Shown: positions 1 through 8,934, counted from the stretch's first letter. The stretch: 30,358 nucleotides of DNA from Microcystis sp. T1-4 (GCF_000297435.1 NZ_CAIP01000414.1:1-30358), one strand, 5' to 3'. The notes: generated by a model not told the origin, from the sequence alone. Program-made: numbers and translations.

Positions 1-249
1 CAAAGCTTGGATTGAGTGATAAAACCGAAAGTAACGCCCAATTTTAGGAGAAAGTTTCCCCCTGAAAAATCCCAAATTAGTAGATTTACAAAAATGATAC
101 CAAATCCCTTTTTAATAGTGTGATTAACTCTCAAGTTATGAATTGTTTCTCCCCACACCCCACACCCCACTATCCTATACTTTTTAAACAGGATTTAGTA
201 TGAGATACACCCCTACCCCCACCGAAAAACTTTTTGCCGCAAACCCTAC
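1..249. other. Non-coding start of window with C-rich repeat
   Basis: No convincing gene is seen. Positions 151-170 hold a short CCCCACA tandem stretch of the same kind as the longer array near 27829. The histidine kinase on the minus strand ends at 250, and no clear stem-loop terminator is visible downstream of it here. Confidence 0.5.
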
Positions 250-2451
250 TTATAAAGCGGTTAGATAGCGGATTTTTTCCAACAATAGGGAGGGTTGAAT
301 TGGTTTGAGCAGATAGTCATCAATGCCATGACGACCGAGGAAATTAACGCTGATTTCGGGGGTATCATTCAAGATTAGCACTTTACTGGCTTGAGTTTGA
401 CTGGATTTTTTTAAAAGATGACAGAGATGATATATATCGGGCATTTTTCGATCAACAATTATAATACTTGGCTGCACGATCTCAATTTTTTTGATAGCGG
501 AGACACTATCGATTAACCAAATAACTTGATAATGTGCCACCATCAATAACTCACAAATAAGATTGGCAATTTCTTCGTCACTTTCAATCAAAACTATCGT
601 GGGATGGTGGTGATTAAAATGGGGATTATGATCCGAGGGTTGGGGTTGGGATTTAGGTGGCTTTTGTTGAGGTAAACGGACGGTAAAGATGGAACCTTTA
701 TCTAAGCAAGATTCTACCTCGATCGTGCCGCGATGCAGTTCCACTAATTGTTTAGTTAAAGCCAATCCTAATCCCATACCACCATAACGACGTTTGCGGG
801 AGCCATCCAATTGGGTAAATTTTTCAAACAGAAGCGGTATTTTTTGAGCAGGAATGCCGATGCCCGTGTCCTCTACTTGAAAAATGACCTGGCTGCCTTC
901 TTTCCACAGTCTCAGGGTGACAGCACCCTGTTCGGGGGTAAATTTCAGGGCATTTTTTAACAAGTACAAAAGTATCTGCTGAACTCGATCATAATCGGCG
1001 TAAAAATAATGCTCTTTTTCGGTGATTTTCATCTCTAAAATCAGGTTAATTTCTTTAGTTTCTGCCTCCATTTTAATAATGTCTAAAACGTGATTACAGA
1101 GGTATTTTAGCGAAAATTGTTTAATATCTAAAACGGCTTTTCCTGCCGAAACTTGCGAGAAATTAAGCAAGTCATTGATTAATTCTAATAGTTTATTGCC
1201 GTTATTATGAATAACTTTTAGATAGTTTTTTTGTTTGTCGGGGGGTAAAAAATTATTGGCTGCTGAGCATTTTTGCAGGGTACTGGACAAACCGATAATA
1301 CAAGTTAGGGGAGTTAATAACTCATGACTCATATTATTTAAAAATTCACTTTTGCAGAGGTTAGCGGCTTCTGCGGCCATTAAAGTATCTTGTAATTCTT
1401 GGGTTCTTTCTATTACCCGGCGCTCAAAAATATCTTTTTGTTCCTGTACTTGAGAATATAATTGCGCTTGGTAGATAGCGATAGCGAGATGTTCTCCAAT
1501 CTGACCTAAAAATTTCTTTTCTTGCGGCAACCATCGGCGTTTTTCTCCACATTGATGGGCAATTAATAAACCCCACAATTCTTCTTGTACCACAATCGGG
1601 GCGATTAATTTTGATCGCACTTGGTGTTGTCGCAAAAATTCGGACAAACAGAAGGAAGAAGAATAGTTAACATCCACATCATCCACGGCCAGAATTAATC
1701 CTTGACGATACTTTTCCTTGTATTGGGGAATATAGGAAAAACAATCGTCTTCGGGGGTTAAATTTAACACGGAATTTATCTGGTCGGAAATGCGCGACTC
1801 GGAAGTTATTTTTCCCTTTCCCTCACCGATACCGGGGAAAAATTGATAAATTAACAATCGGTCCACTTGCAAAAATTCCCGCGCTTCCCTGACCACGGTT
1901 TCCAGAATCACCGGTAACTCCAGACTCTGACGCATTTGGGTGATGACTTGGTTTAATAATCTTTCCTGTTCGATTTGTTGGGATAGGGCAGCTTCTACCG
2001 GTTGACAAACGGAGAAGATGCGGGGACAACCCACCTCAGCAGCCGGAGAAGAAATTATCGAGAGAATTTTGACTAAAATTTTATTTTGAAAACTGCTGAC
2101 ATTATTGGACAGAGGCAGATTTAAAATTTGATAACCCTGCTCAATTTTCGGGTGGTGGAGAGACTTGGCGGCCAGTCCTTGCAGAAAATTTTTAATCGTG
2201 TTCGCTTCAAAACTAATGCGGACTTCGTACTCAAAACCATGCTCTTGGGGACTGGCTAACAATAAAGCTTGTAGGTCAGTGGAAAGCAAGAGTTGATAGA
2301 TTTCCCCTGTCTGTGGGGGAATATCTCTTTCACTGAGACTAATCCTGGGCCCTGTTACCTGTATTGCCAACTGTCCCCACCAAGAACGAATTTGTTCGAG
2401 GTGAGTAGATGATAACACTTGACAGCAAACATAAGCGGGAGAAGCATTCAT
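250..2451 (-). CDS. GAF-domain hybrid sensor histidine kinase with C-terminal receiver
   Basis: A 733-residue soluble phosphorelay sensor with no membrane segments. Residues 1-150 match no domain I can name. A GAF domain spans about 165-335; it lacks an obvious bilin-binding Cys-His pair, so a chromophore is not supported. A coiled linker (335-370) leads to the HisKA box with phospho-acceptor His376 (MSHELLTP). The HATPase_c domain shows the N box near Asn500, the G1 box VEDTGIGIP (526-534), the F box KFTQLDG and the G2 box GMGLGL (558-563). A receiver domain (618-733) keeps Asp667 (IVDRKMPD), the acidic pair at 624-626 and Lys716. The kinase should phosphorylate its own receiver; no partner regulator lies next to it. 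The ATG is preceded directly by an in-frame TAA and by a heptamer repeat array, so no Shine-Dalgarno is present. The signal sensed is unknown. Confidence 0.93.
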   Translation of the reverse strand: MNASPAYVCCQVLSSTHLEQIRSWWGQLAIQVTGPRISLSERDIPPQTGEIYQLLLSTDLQALLLASPQEHGFEYEVRISFEANTIKNFLQGLAAKSLHHPKIEQGYQILNLPLSNNVSSFQNKILVKILSIISSPAAEVGCPRIFSVCQPVEAALSQQIEQERLLNQVITQMRQSLELPVILETVVREAREFLQVDRLLIYQFFPGIGEGKGKITSESRISDQINSVLNLTPEDDCFSYIPQYKEKYRQGLILAVDDVDVNYSSSFCLSEFLRQHQVRSKLIAPIVVQEELWGLLIAHQCGEKRRWLPQEKKFLGQIGEHLAIAIYQAQLYSQVQEQKDIFERRVIERTQELQDTLMAAEAANLCKSEFLNNMSHELLTPLTCIIGLSSTLQKCSAANNFLPPDKQKNYLKVIHNNGNKLLELINDLLNFSQVSAGKAVLDIKQFSLKYLCNHVLDIIKMEAETKEINLILEMKITEKEHYFYADYDRVQQILLYLLKNALKFTPEQGAVTLRLWKEGSQVIFQVEDTGIGIPAQKIPLLFEKFTQLDGSRKRRYGGMGLGLALTKQLVELHRGTIEVESCLDKGSIFTVRLPQQKPPKSQPQPSDHNPHFNHHHPTIVLIESDEEIANLICELLMVAHYQVIWLIDSVSAIKKIEIVQPSIIIVDRKMPDIYHLCHLLKKSSQTQASKVLILNDTPEISVNFLGRHGIDDYLLKPIQPSLLLEKIRYLTAL

Positions 2452-2452
2452 T

Positions 2453-2612
2453 TATCAGTTATCAGTTATCAGTTATCAGTTATCAGTCATCAGTTATCAG
2501 TTATCAGTCATCAGTTATCAGTTATCAGTTATCAGTTATCAGTTATCAGTTACCAGTTATCAGTTATCAGTTATCAGTTATCAGTTATCAGTTACCAGTT
2601 ATCAGTTATCAG
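2453..2612. repeat. ATCAGTT heptamer tandem array
   Basis: About 23 head-to-tail copies of a 7-bp unit (TATCAGT and variants such as CATCAGT and TACCAGT). This is the style of the short tandemly repeated repetitive sequences known from cyanobacteria. It begins one base after the kinase start codon. The open frames across it are periodic artefacts of the repeat. Confidence 0.95.
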
Positions 2613-2613
2613 A

Positions 2614-2657
2614 AGGCAGGAGGCAGGAGGCAGGAGGCAGGAGGCAGGAGGCAGGAG
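2614..2657. repeat. GGCAGGA heptamer tandem array
   Basis: Six consecutive copies of a second 7-bp unit, AGGCAGG, directly after the ATCAGTT array. It is purine-rich on the plus strand. Confidence 0.9.
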
Positions 2658-2676
2658 ATAGGGTGGTGGGGTGTTG

Positions 2677-2756
2677 GGGTTTTAGGGTTTTAGGGTTTTA
2701 GGGTTTTAGGGTTTTAGGGTTTTAGTTGAAATTCCCCCACTTCCCCACTTCCCCAA
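2677..2756. repeat. GGGTTTTA octamer array plus dispersed tail
   Basis: Six copies of an 8-bp unit GGGTTTTA (2677-2725), followed by a tail that reads GTTGAAATTCCCCCACTTCC. A shorter octamer run with the same tail recurs at about 28998-29047 downstream of gmk, so octamers and tail travel together as one dispersed repeat. Confidence 0.85.
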
Positions 2757-2953
2757 ACCCTAGTCATCAGTAAGGGGACTGGGGTTGGGGTTTTAGTGAA
2801 GATTTTTCTTAATCCCTATCCCCTAACACCTATTCCCTGTTCTTTAAATTGCCGCAGACAGATATAATCATCTCTATCTACCCAACAATGATCCCTCGAT
2901 CGAGACCCCGATTCCCGAAACCTAATCATTATTTAACCTGACTCTCAAAACTT

Positions 2954-5900
2954 ATGCACCGAATTGCTCCCCAAGCGGGTGGTTGGACAGCAGATACCGA
3001 AGGGGTGATTGTTATTGACCAAAATCCGGCCCCGATTGTTCTCCTCACCATGGCTGATACCGATATTCAAACTCTAGCGGCAGCTATCGACCATCTACCG
3101 GATAATTTTCCCGCAATTCGCGCCCTCAATTTATCCCAGTTACAACAGCAATACAGTATTGATAACTATGGGGACAAGGTACTATCCCAAGCAAGGGTGA
3201 TTATTCTTCGCTTATTGGGGGGACGGGGGAGTTGGTCTTACGGGTTGGAAGTAGTTAAGGAAATTGTCGAGGAAACCGGTGCCACTTTATTTGTCCTCCC
3301 GGGAGAGGATAAACCGGATTTAGAGTTGATGAGTCATTCCACTGCTTCCCTGACTACTGTTAACCAGTTATGGTGCTATTTCACGGAAGCAGGGATAGAT
3401 AACTGGATTAATGCTGCTAAATTTATCGCGCATACCTGTCTCCATCTCGACTATCTTCCCTCTCCTCCTGGGGTTGTCCCTAGGTTGGGAATCTATTCCC
3501 AGACAACCCTATCCCAACCCCAAGCACGGACTTGGATACTTTTCTATCGTTCCCATTATCTCGCGGGTAATACCAAAGCTATCGATGCTTTAATCAGTGC
3601 TTTCACCCAAAGAAACATTGAAACTGTCCCCATCTTTCTCTCCTCTCTCCGGGAAATCGAAGTGCAAGAGGAACTATTAACCCTCTTTTCCCACCATCCC
3701 CCAGACCTAATTCTCGACACCACTAGCTTCTCTATCCAGCGACCGGAAGACAAACAAAATCATCACTTCTGGCAGTCCCTCAATAAACCCATCTTCCAAG
3801 TTATCCTCAGCAGCAGCAGTTTAGAAGCTTATCAACAGGGTTATCAAGGTCTTTCCCCCCGGGATGTGGCTATGAATATCGCTTTACCGGAAATGGATGG
3901 CAAAATTATCACCCGTGCTATTTCCTTTAAATCTGTCCTCACCCGACATCCGAAACTAGAAACGGAAATAGTTATCTATCAACCCCTCCCCCACCGGGTT
4001 GATTTTGTCGCTGATTTAACCGCAAACTATTGTCAACTCTCCTCCCTTCCCAACTCCCAGAAAAAAATTGCTCTCATTTTCCCCAACTATCCCAATAAGG
4101 ATGGTCGTATCGCTAACGGAGTCGGTTTAGATACTCCCGCTAGTGGTTTGGAAATTCTTCGCGCATTACAAACCCAAGGTTATACCCTCACCGACCTCCC
4201 CGACCATAGCGATGAATTAATGCGATTGCTGATTTCCGGTATCACTAATGACCTGGAGACAAGGGAATTAAAACCTATCTATCAATCTCTCTCCCTAGAA
4301 GCATATCTAGATTATTTCTCCTCCCTTCCCCCCGATAATCAAAGCGCTCTGCTTGACCGTTGGGGATATCCAGACAAGGATTTTCCTATCCCCGGCATCC
4401 AGTTAGGTAATGTCTTTATCGGTATTCAACCTTCTCGCGGTTATGACCTTGACCCGACTCTTAATTATCATTCCCCCGACCTGGAACCTACCCACAGCTA
4501 TCTCGCTTTTTACCATTGGTTACGACAGGAATTCCAAGTCACTGCTGTGATTAATCTCGGTAAACACGGCAATTTAGAATGGCTACCCGGGAAGAGTCTC
4601 GCTCTTTCTCCCCATTGTTATCCCGAAATTGCTTTCTCGTCGCTGCCGAATTTTTATCCTTTTATTGTCAATGACCCCGGAGAAGGGTCCAGCGCTAAAA
4701 GACGTTCCCAAGCTGTTATCATCGACCATCTCACTCCCCCAATGACGCGAGCGGAATTGTATGGGGATTGGGAAAAGTTAGAGTCTCTCATCGATGAATA
4801 TTATCAGGCAGAATCTCTTGATCCTTCTCGTTTAGCTCTGATTCGCGAGCGGATTAACGATCTGGTGGCGAAAACTAATCTCGATCGAGAGCTAGGCACG
4901 ATCTCGCGTAGCGAGCGCGTTGCGACCAGCGCCTCCTTTAGTCAATTTCTCACCCTCGTGGATGGTTATCTCTGTGAACTCAAGGAAGCACAAATCCGCG
5001 ACGGTTTACATATCTTCGGTCAATGTCCCCAGGGTCAGCAGTTAATTGATTTAATTCAATCGATTGCCCGTTCTCCCAGTCCCGACCGCCCCGGTTTAAC
5101 CCGTTCGATCGCCCTTGATCTCCATCTCGACTGCGACCCCCTGACGGAATATAACGATACTACTACTTATCTGGAAAGTCTCGCTCAGGATTTAATTAGC
5201 CAGAAAATTGAACCTGTAGGCGAAAATACGGCAAAAGAATTAGTGTGGCTAGAAAATCAGTTAATTCCTGCTTTAAAACAAACTCCCGATGAACTTATCT
5301 ATCTCTTAAAAGGTCTCGCTGGCGAATACGTCCCCAGTGGTGCTTCCGGCGCTCCTACCCGCGGCCGTCCTGATGTTCTCCCCACTGGCAGAAATTTCTA
5401 TTCTGTCGATACCCGCGCAATCCCCACAGAAACCGCGTGGGAAGTGGGAAGAAAGGCTGCAGAGGCACTAATTGAACGTTATACCCAAGAAAATGGCGAA
5501 TATCCCCGCACTTTGGCGATTTCTATCTGGGGAACTTCGACGATGAGAAATAGTGGCGAAGATGTGGCCGAAGCCATGGCTTTACTGGGAATTCGTCCCC
5601 TTTGGGATGGTTTTTTCCGTCGGGTGGTCGGGTTTGAAATCCTTACCCCGTCTAGCTTAGGCCGTCCTCGCATTGATGTGACCGTTCGGGTATCAGGCTT
5701 TTTTAGGGACAGTTTCCCCAGCATACTACATCTTCTTAATTCTTGCATAAATGCGGTAGCTTGTCAAGAGGAAGAAGAAAAAATTAATCCTTTAGCGGCG
5801 AAAGTGAAGACAGAGAGGGAGTTTTGGCTAAGTCAGGGCTTAGGAGAAAAGGAGGCGAAACTGAGAGCTACTGCCAGAATCTTTGGCTGCAAACCGGGTG

Positions 5901-6595
5901 CTTACGGGGCCGGTTTACAGGGGTTAATCGAGTCACAAAACTGGCAAAATGATCAAGACTTAGCTAATGCTTATATTAACTGGAGTTGTTATGCCTATGA
6001 TAGCCAAGGAACTGCCCATTCTTTACCGGAAGTATTGAGAAATAGACTGCAAGAATTAGAGATAGTGCTGCACAATCAGGACAATCGGGAACACGATATT
6101 TTCGACTCCGATGACTACTATCAGTTTCAAGGCGGCTTAACTGCCAGTGTCCGGGCTTTAACCGGCAAAAATCCCGTCACCTATTTTGGTGATCATTCCC
6201 GTCCGGAAAATCCCCGCATCAGAAGCCTAGAGGAAGAAATTCGCCGCGTTTACCGCTCGCGAGTGGTTAATCCCAAATGGATAGCGGGAGTGATGCGACA
6301 CGGCTATAAAGGCGCTTTCGAGATGGCTGCGACCGTAGATTATATTTTTGCCTACTCTGCCACTACTCACCTAGTGGAGGATTTTATCTATCAGGGAGTA
6401 GCCGAAGCTTATTTATTTGACGACAAGGTACAACAATTTATTCAGGAGAAAAACCCCTGGGCATTGCGAGATATGGCCGAAAGATTATTAGAAGCTCAAC
6501 AACGGGGATTATGGACCCAGGTGGACCAGAAAACTTTAGATCGATTGAGGGCAATTGTCCATGAGGCCGAAGGAGCGATCGAATCGGGTCAGTAA
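2954..6595 (+). CDS. cobN: Cobaltochelatase subunit CobN
   Basis: A 1213-residue member of the CobN/ChlH large-subunit family, which inserts cobalt into the corrin ring (hydrogenobyrinic acid a,c-diamide in the aerobic route) with AAA+ partner subunits, an ATP-driven cytoplasmic step of B12 synthesis. The start MHRIAPQAGGW is the usual cyanobacterial CobN start. Family blocks are visible: GKHGNLEWLPGKS (about 535-547), PTGRNFYSVD (about 809), WGTSTMRNSGEDVAEA (about 858) and MRHGYKGAFEMAATVDYIFAY-type residues (about 1113 onward). Length is normal for the family. Residues about 647-660 look like a repeat-derived insertion (see the repeat at 4894). A possible -10 box TATAAT lies at 2863-2868; I see no cobalamin riboswitch in the 340 bases upstream. 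Partner subunits are not in the window. ChlH is the main alternative and is less likely on length and N-terminus. Confidence 0.95.
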   Translation: MHRIAPQAGGWTADTEGVIVIDQNPAPIVLLTMADTDIQTLAAAIDHLPDNFPAIRALNLSQLQQQYSIDNYGDKVLSQARVIILRLLGGRGSWSYGLEVVKEIVEETGATLFVLPGEDKPDLELMSHSTASLTTVNQLWCYFTEAGIDNWINAAKFIAHTCLHLDYLPSPPGVVPRLGIYSQTTLSQPQARTWILFYRSHYLAGNTKAIDALISAFTQRNIETVPIFLSSLREIEVQEELLTLFSHHPPDLILDTTSFSIQRPEDKQNHHFWQSLNKPIFQVILSSSSLEAYQQGYQGLSPRDVAMNIALPEMDGKIITRAISFKSVLTRHPKLETEIVIYQPLPHRVDFVADLTANYCQLSSLPNSQKKIALIFPNYPNKDGRIANGVGLDTPASGLEILRALQTQGYTLTDLPDHSDELMRLLISGITNDLETRELKPIYQSLSLEAYLDYFSSLPPDNQSALLDRWGYPDKDFPIPGIQLGNVFIGIQPSRGYDLDPTLNYHSPDLEPTHSYLAFYHWLRQEFQVTAVINLGKHGNLEWLPGKSLALSPHCYPEIAFSSLPNFYPFIVNDPGEGSSAKRRSQAVIIDHLTPPMTRAELYGDWEKLESLIDEYYQAESLDPSRLALIRERINDLVAKTNLDRELGTISRSERVATSASFSQFLTLVDGYLCELKEAQIRDGLHIFGQCPQGQQLIDLIQSIARSPSPDRPGLTRSIALDLHLDCDPLTEYNDTTTYLESLAQDLISQKIEPVGENTAKELVWLENQLIPALKQTPDELIYLLKGLAGEYVPSGASGAPTRGRPDVLPTGRNFYSVDTRAIPTETAWEVGRKAAEALIERYTQENGEYPRTLAISIWGTSTMRNSGEDVAEAMALLGIRPLWDGFFRRVVGFEILTPSSLGRPRIDVTVRVSGFFRDSFPSILHLLNSCINAVACQEEEEKINPLAAKVKTEREFWLSQGLGEKEAKLRATARIFGCKPGAYGAGLQGLIESQNWQNDQDLANAYINWSCYAYDSQGTAHSLPEVLRNRLQELEIVLHNQDNREHDIFDSDDYYQFQGGLTASVRALTGKNPVTYFGDHSRPENPRIRSLEEEIRRVYRSRVVNPKWIAGVMRHGYKGAFEMAATVDYIFAYSATTHLVEDFIYQGVAEAYLFDDKVQQFIQEKNPWALRDMAERLLEAQQRGLWTQVDQKTLDRLRAIVHEAEGAIESGQ
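4894..4934. repeat. GC-rich imperfect palindrome inside cobN
   Basis: A 41-bp block that starts AGGCACGATC and ends GACCAGCGCCT, with GCGTAGCGAGCGCGTTGCG in the middle. The ends are an imperfect inverted repeat. It encodes the unusual stretch ISRSERVATSAS, where other CobN proteins have a short variable loop, so it looks like a dispersed palindromic repeat that became part of the protein. Confidence 0.5.
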
Positions 6596-6669
6596 TTGAT
6601 AACTGGTCTAGAATCAATCTATCAAGAAATTGCTCAAATTACTTTAGTAATGAGAAACGGGACTAAATA

Positions 6670-7959
6670 ATGGCCGGAATTGAGGGATTGAGGATTAAAA
6701 ATTATCGAGCGCTCAAGGATATAACCCTGGGCAAGTTATGGAATACTCAAAATCGAGATTCTCTGACACCGATGACGGCCGTTATCGGCAAAAATGGTGT
6801 GGGAAAAAGCACACTTTTTGATGCCTTCGGTTTTTTATCTGATTGTCTTAAAGGAGGAGTAGAAGAAGCTTGTGATGCGCGAGGTCGGGGCGGGTTTGAG
6901 CGTCTTCGTTCCCAGGGTCAGGAAGGAAGCATTGAATTTCAGATTTATTACAAAGAAGATTACAATTCCCGACCAATTACCTATGAATTAGCTATTGATC
7001 TAGATACGGATAATAGACCTTATGTAAAAAAAGAAAGACTCAGACAGAGAAGAAAAGGTCAAAAGACCGGATGGCCTTTTTCATTTTTACTCCTCGATGA
7101 GGGGAAAGGAATCGTCTGGAAAGGAGAAGAAGAAGGAAAACAAGTAGAAGAAGGTCAAGACCATTTTGATTTACTTAAGTTAATAGAAAAAATTCAACAA
7201 GAAGCTGATGAGGAAAGCAAGGAAACCGAGTTAGTGGAACTGAATGATAAGCGCAAACTAGGAATTGCTACTTTAGGTTCTCTCAAACAGCATTCGAGAA
7301 TTTCCCTATTTCGGAGATTTATTGAGGGATGGTATCTCAGCTATTTTACTCCCGATGCGGCCAGAAGTTTGCCCCTAGCCGGACCACAGAAACATTTGAA
7401 TATCCATGGAGATAATCTCGGTAATGTGGTGCAGTTTATGGAAAGAGAGCATTCCAAGAAATTTCAGAATATACTTAATAGTATTTCTCGTAAGATACCG
7501 GGTATAGAAAAAATTAGCACCGAAAAAAGTCCCGATAATCGACTATTATTAAAATTTAATGATCGGGGATTCCAAGACCCATTTTATGTACAGCAAATGT
7601 CCGATGGTACTTTAAAAGTATTCGCCTATCTCTTACTGTTAGAAGACCCTTCTCCACCGCCATTTATCTGTATTGAAGAGCCAGAAAACGGCTTATACCA
7701 TAAACTATTAGAAACCTTGGCTCAAGAATTTAGAAAACACGCCACAGGACAGAGAGGACGTTCTCAAATTTTTATCACCACTCATCAACCTTATTTTGTT
7801 GATGCTCTCCAGCCAGAAGAAGTTTGGATTCTGGAAAAGGGTGATGATGGTTTTTCTCGGATTAAACGGGCCAGTGACAATCCCTTAATCAAGAATCTCG
7901 TCTCAGAAGGATTGACCCTTGGTAGTCTTTGGTATAGTGATTACTTAGATGAGAGATAA
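6670..7959 (+). CDS. ABC/SMC-like AAA ATPase (AAA_21 type), first gene of a two-gene cassette
   Basis: A 429-residue ATPase of the OLD/RecF-like class that acts alone rather than as a transporter. Visible motifs are Walker A GKNGVGKST (40-48), a signature-like motif MSDGTLKVFAY (310-320), Walker B ICIEEPENGL (333-342) and the H-loop TTHQPY (370-375). The middle (about 120-240) is charged and helical, as expected of a short coiled insertion. The start MAGIEGLRIKNYRAL is typical of the family, and its ATG overlaps a TAA (TAATG) of a 24-codon open stretch that follows cobN. The DUF4276 gene follows four bases after this stop. In known systems such as PARIS and Gabija, ATPases of this class work with a TOPRIM-fold partner in phage defence; that role is inference here. 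No nuclease domain is fused to it. Confidence 0.88.
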   Translation: MAGIEGLRIKNYRALKDITLGKLWNTQNRDSLTPMTAVIGKNGVGKSTLFDAFGFLSDCLKGGVEEACDARGRGGFERLRSQGQEGSIEFQIYYKEDYNSRPITYELAIDLDTDNRPYVKKERLRQRRKGQKTGWPFSFLLLDEGKGIVWKGEEEGKQVEEGQDHFDLLKLIEKIQQEADEESKETELVELNDKRKLGIATLGSLKQHSRISLFRRFIEGWYLSYFTPDAARSLPLAGPQKHLNIHGDNLGNVVQFMEREHSKKFQNILNSISRKIPGIEKISTEKSPDNRLLLKFNDRGFQDPFYVQQMSDGTLKVFAYLLLLEDPSPPPFICIEEPENGLYHKLLETLAQEFRKHATGQRGRSQIFITTHQPYFVDALQPEEVWILEKGDDGFSRIKRASDNPLIKNLVSEGLTLGSLWYSDYLDER

Positions 7960-7963
7960 GGTC

Positions 7964-8635
7964 ATGCACTTTGAAATTTTGGTCGAGGATTTGTCGAGAA
8001 AAAAAGCACTTGATATTCTAATTTCTAAGATTATTGACATGAATGCAGGTCATACATTTAGGGTTCATTCCTATAAAGGCAGTGGTCATATTCCCAGAGA
8101 CTTACAGTCTGTTTCCGATCCTAGTAAGCGGATTCTTCTTGAGCGACTACCTAAACTGATTCAAGGATATGATAAAACTTTTTCTAGTTGCGCTGATAAT
8201 TATGCTGCTGTGCTGATTGTGGTTGGCGATCTGGATAATCGATGTTTTCGAGAATTTCGACAAGAATTAAGCAATTGTCTGGAAAAATCTGCTATCCAAT
8301 CCCAAATTTACTTCTGTATTGCTATTGAAGAGGGAGAAGCTTGGTATTTAGGTGATATTAATGCCATAAAAATTGCTTATCCCCAGGCCAAAAGTGCTGT
8401 CTTGGATTCCTATATTAATGATAGTATCTGTGGTACTTGGGAAAACCTGGCAGATGCTGTATATAAAGGTGGAGCGAAACAATTATCTAAGTTAGGTGGA
8501 GCTTCTGTGGGTCAAGAGAAAACAGTCTGGGCAGAAAATATTTCTCCTCAGATGAATGTGGATATTAATCGATCGCCCAGCTTTGGCTATTTTCGAGATA
8601 AACTACGTCATCTCAGTCAGGAAGAATCAAGATAA
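7964..8635 (+). CDS. DUF4276 family protein (TOPRIM-like), partner of the ATPase
   Basis: A 223-residue protein from the start chosen here. An ATG at 7949 would give 228 residues and overlap the ATPase gene, but the ATG at 7964 has an AAGGT element just upstream and gives MHFEILVED, the usual N-terminus of DUF4276 proteins. Acidic positions expected of a TOPRIM-like metal site are visible: Glu8, the Asp89-x-Asp91 pair in VVGDLDNR, and IEEGEAWYLGD (121-131), the family's hallmark block. It probably acts as a nuclease or nucleotide-handling effector with the upstream ATPase, and both are likely on one transcript. Substrate and activity cannot be read from sequence. Confidence 0.8.
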   Translation: MHFEILVEDLSRKKALDILISKIIDMNAGHTFRVHSYKGSGHIPRDLQSVSDPSKRILLERLPKLIQGYDKTFSSCADNYAAVLIVVGDLDNRCFREFRQELSNCLEKSAIQSQIYFCIAIEEGEAWYLGDINAIKIAYPQAKSAVLDSYINDSICGTWENLADAVYKGGAKQLSKLGGASVGQEKTVWAENISPQMNVDINRSPSFGYFRDKLRHLSQEESR

Positions 8636-8638
8636 AGA

Positions 8639-8709
8639 GGGCGAATGCAATTCGCCCCTACAATAAATAATATTATGGCGACAATGGTAGGGGCGCACCG
8701 CGTGCGCCC
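8639..8709. repeat. Twin-hairpin dispersed repeat, possible terminator
   Basis: Two perfect hairpins sit 33 bases apart. GGGCGAAT-GCA-ATTCGCCC lies at 8639-8657 and GGGCGCAC-CGC-GTGCGCCC at 8691-8709. They are joined by inverted CGCCCCTA and TAGGGGCG, so the whole block can also fold as one larger stem. It directly follows the DUF4276 stop. This kind of GC-rich palindrome is widely dispersed in cyanobacterial genomes. There is no long T-run, so terminator function is only possible. Confidence 0.75.
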
Positions 8710-8895
8710 AAAATGTCATTTAGATATTTCTCCAAAAATAACGGAGCAAAAAATCTAGAGACATTGGGGCGTACTGTAAACAAGCCTAGGGATCGGGTTT
8801 GTTTCAGCTTAGTCTCTGGGACGACTTAGGGCCAGAGAAAACCTCAACCTCAACCGGTTTTTATCTGCGATCGCCTGTTCGTTCCTTATCAAGGC

Positions 8896-8925
8896 TTGAC
8901 ATAAAAAGCGCAATAATGTTATAAT
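8896..8925 (+). promoter_or_regulatory. Consensus sigma70-type promoter of rplJL
   Basis: A perfect -35 TTGACA (8896-8901) and a perfect -10 TATAAT (8920-8925) are separated by 18 bp. Transcription should begin near 8932, which gives a leader of about 210 nt before rplJ. Confidence 0.88.
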
Positions 8926-8934
8926 AAGGAACTG

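Noticed and set aside
2409..2693. Plus-strand open frames of 94 and 80 codons over the ATCAGTT array
   Set aside because: The protein is a periodic SVISYQL-type read of a 7-bp repeat; no start context and no coding character.
2757..2953. Cobalamin riboswitch ahead of cobN
   Set aside because: Looked for the B12-box and its core; nothing matching is seen in the leader.
5479..5748. 89-codon minus-strand frame within cobN
   Set aside because: Antisense shadow of a well-supported gene.
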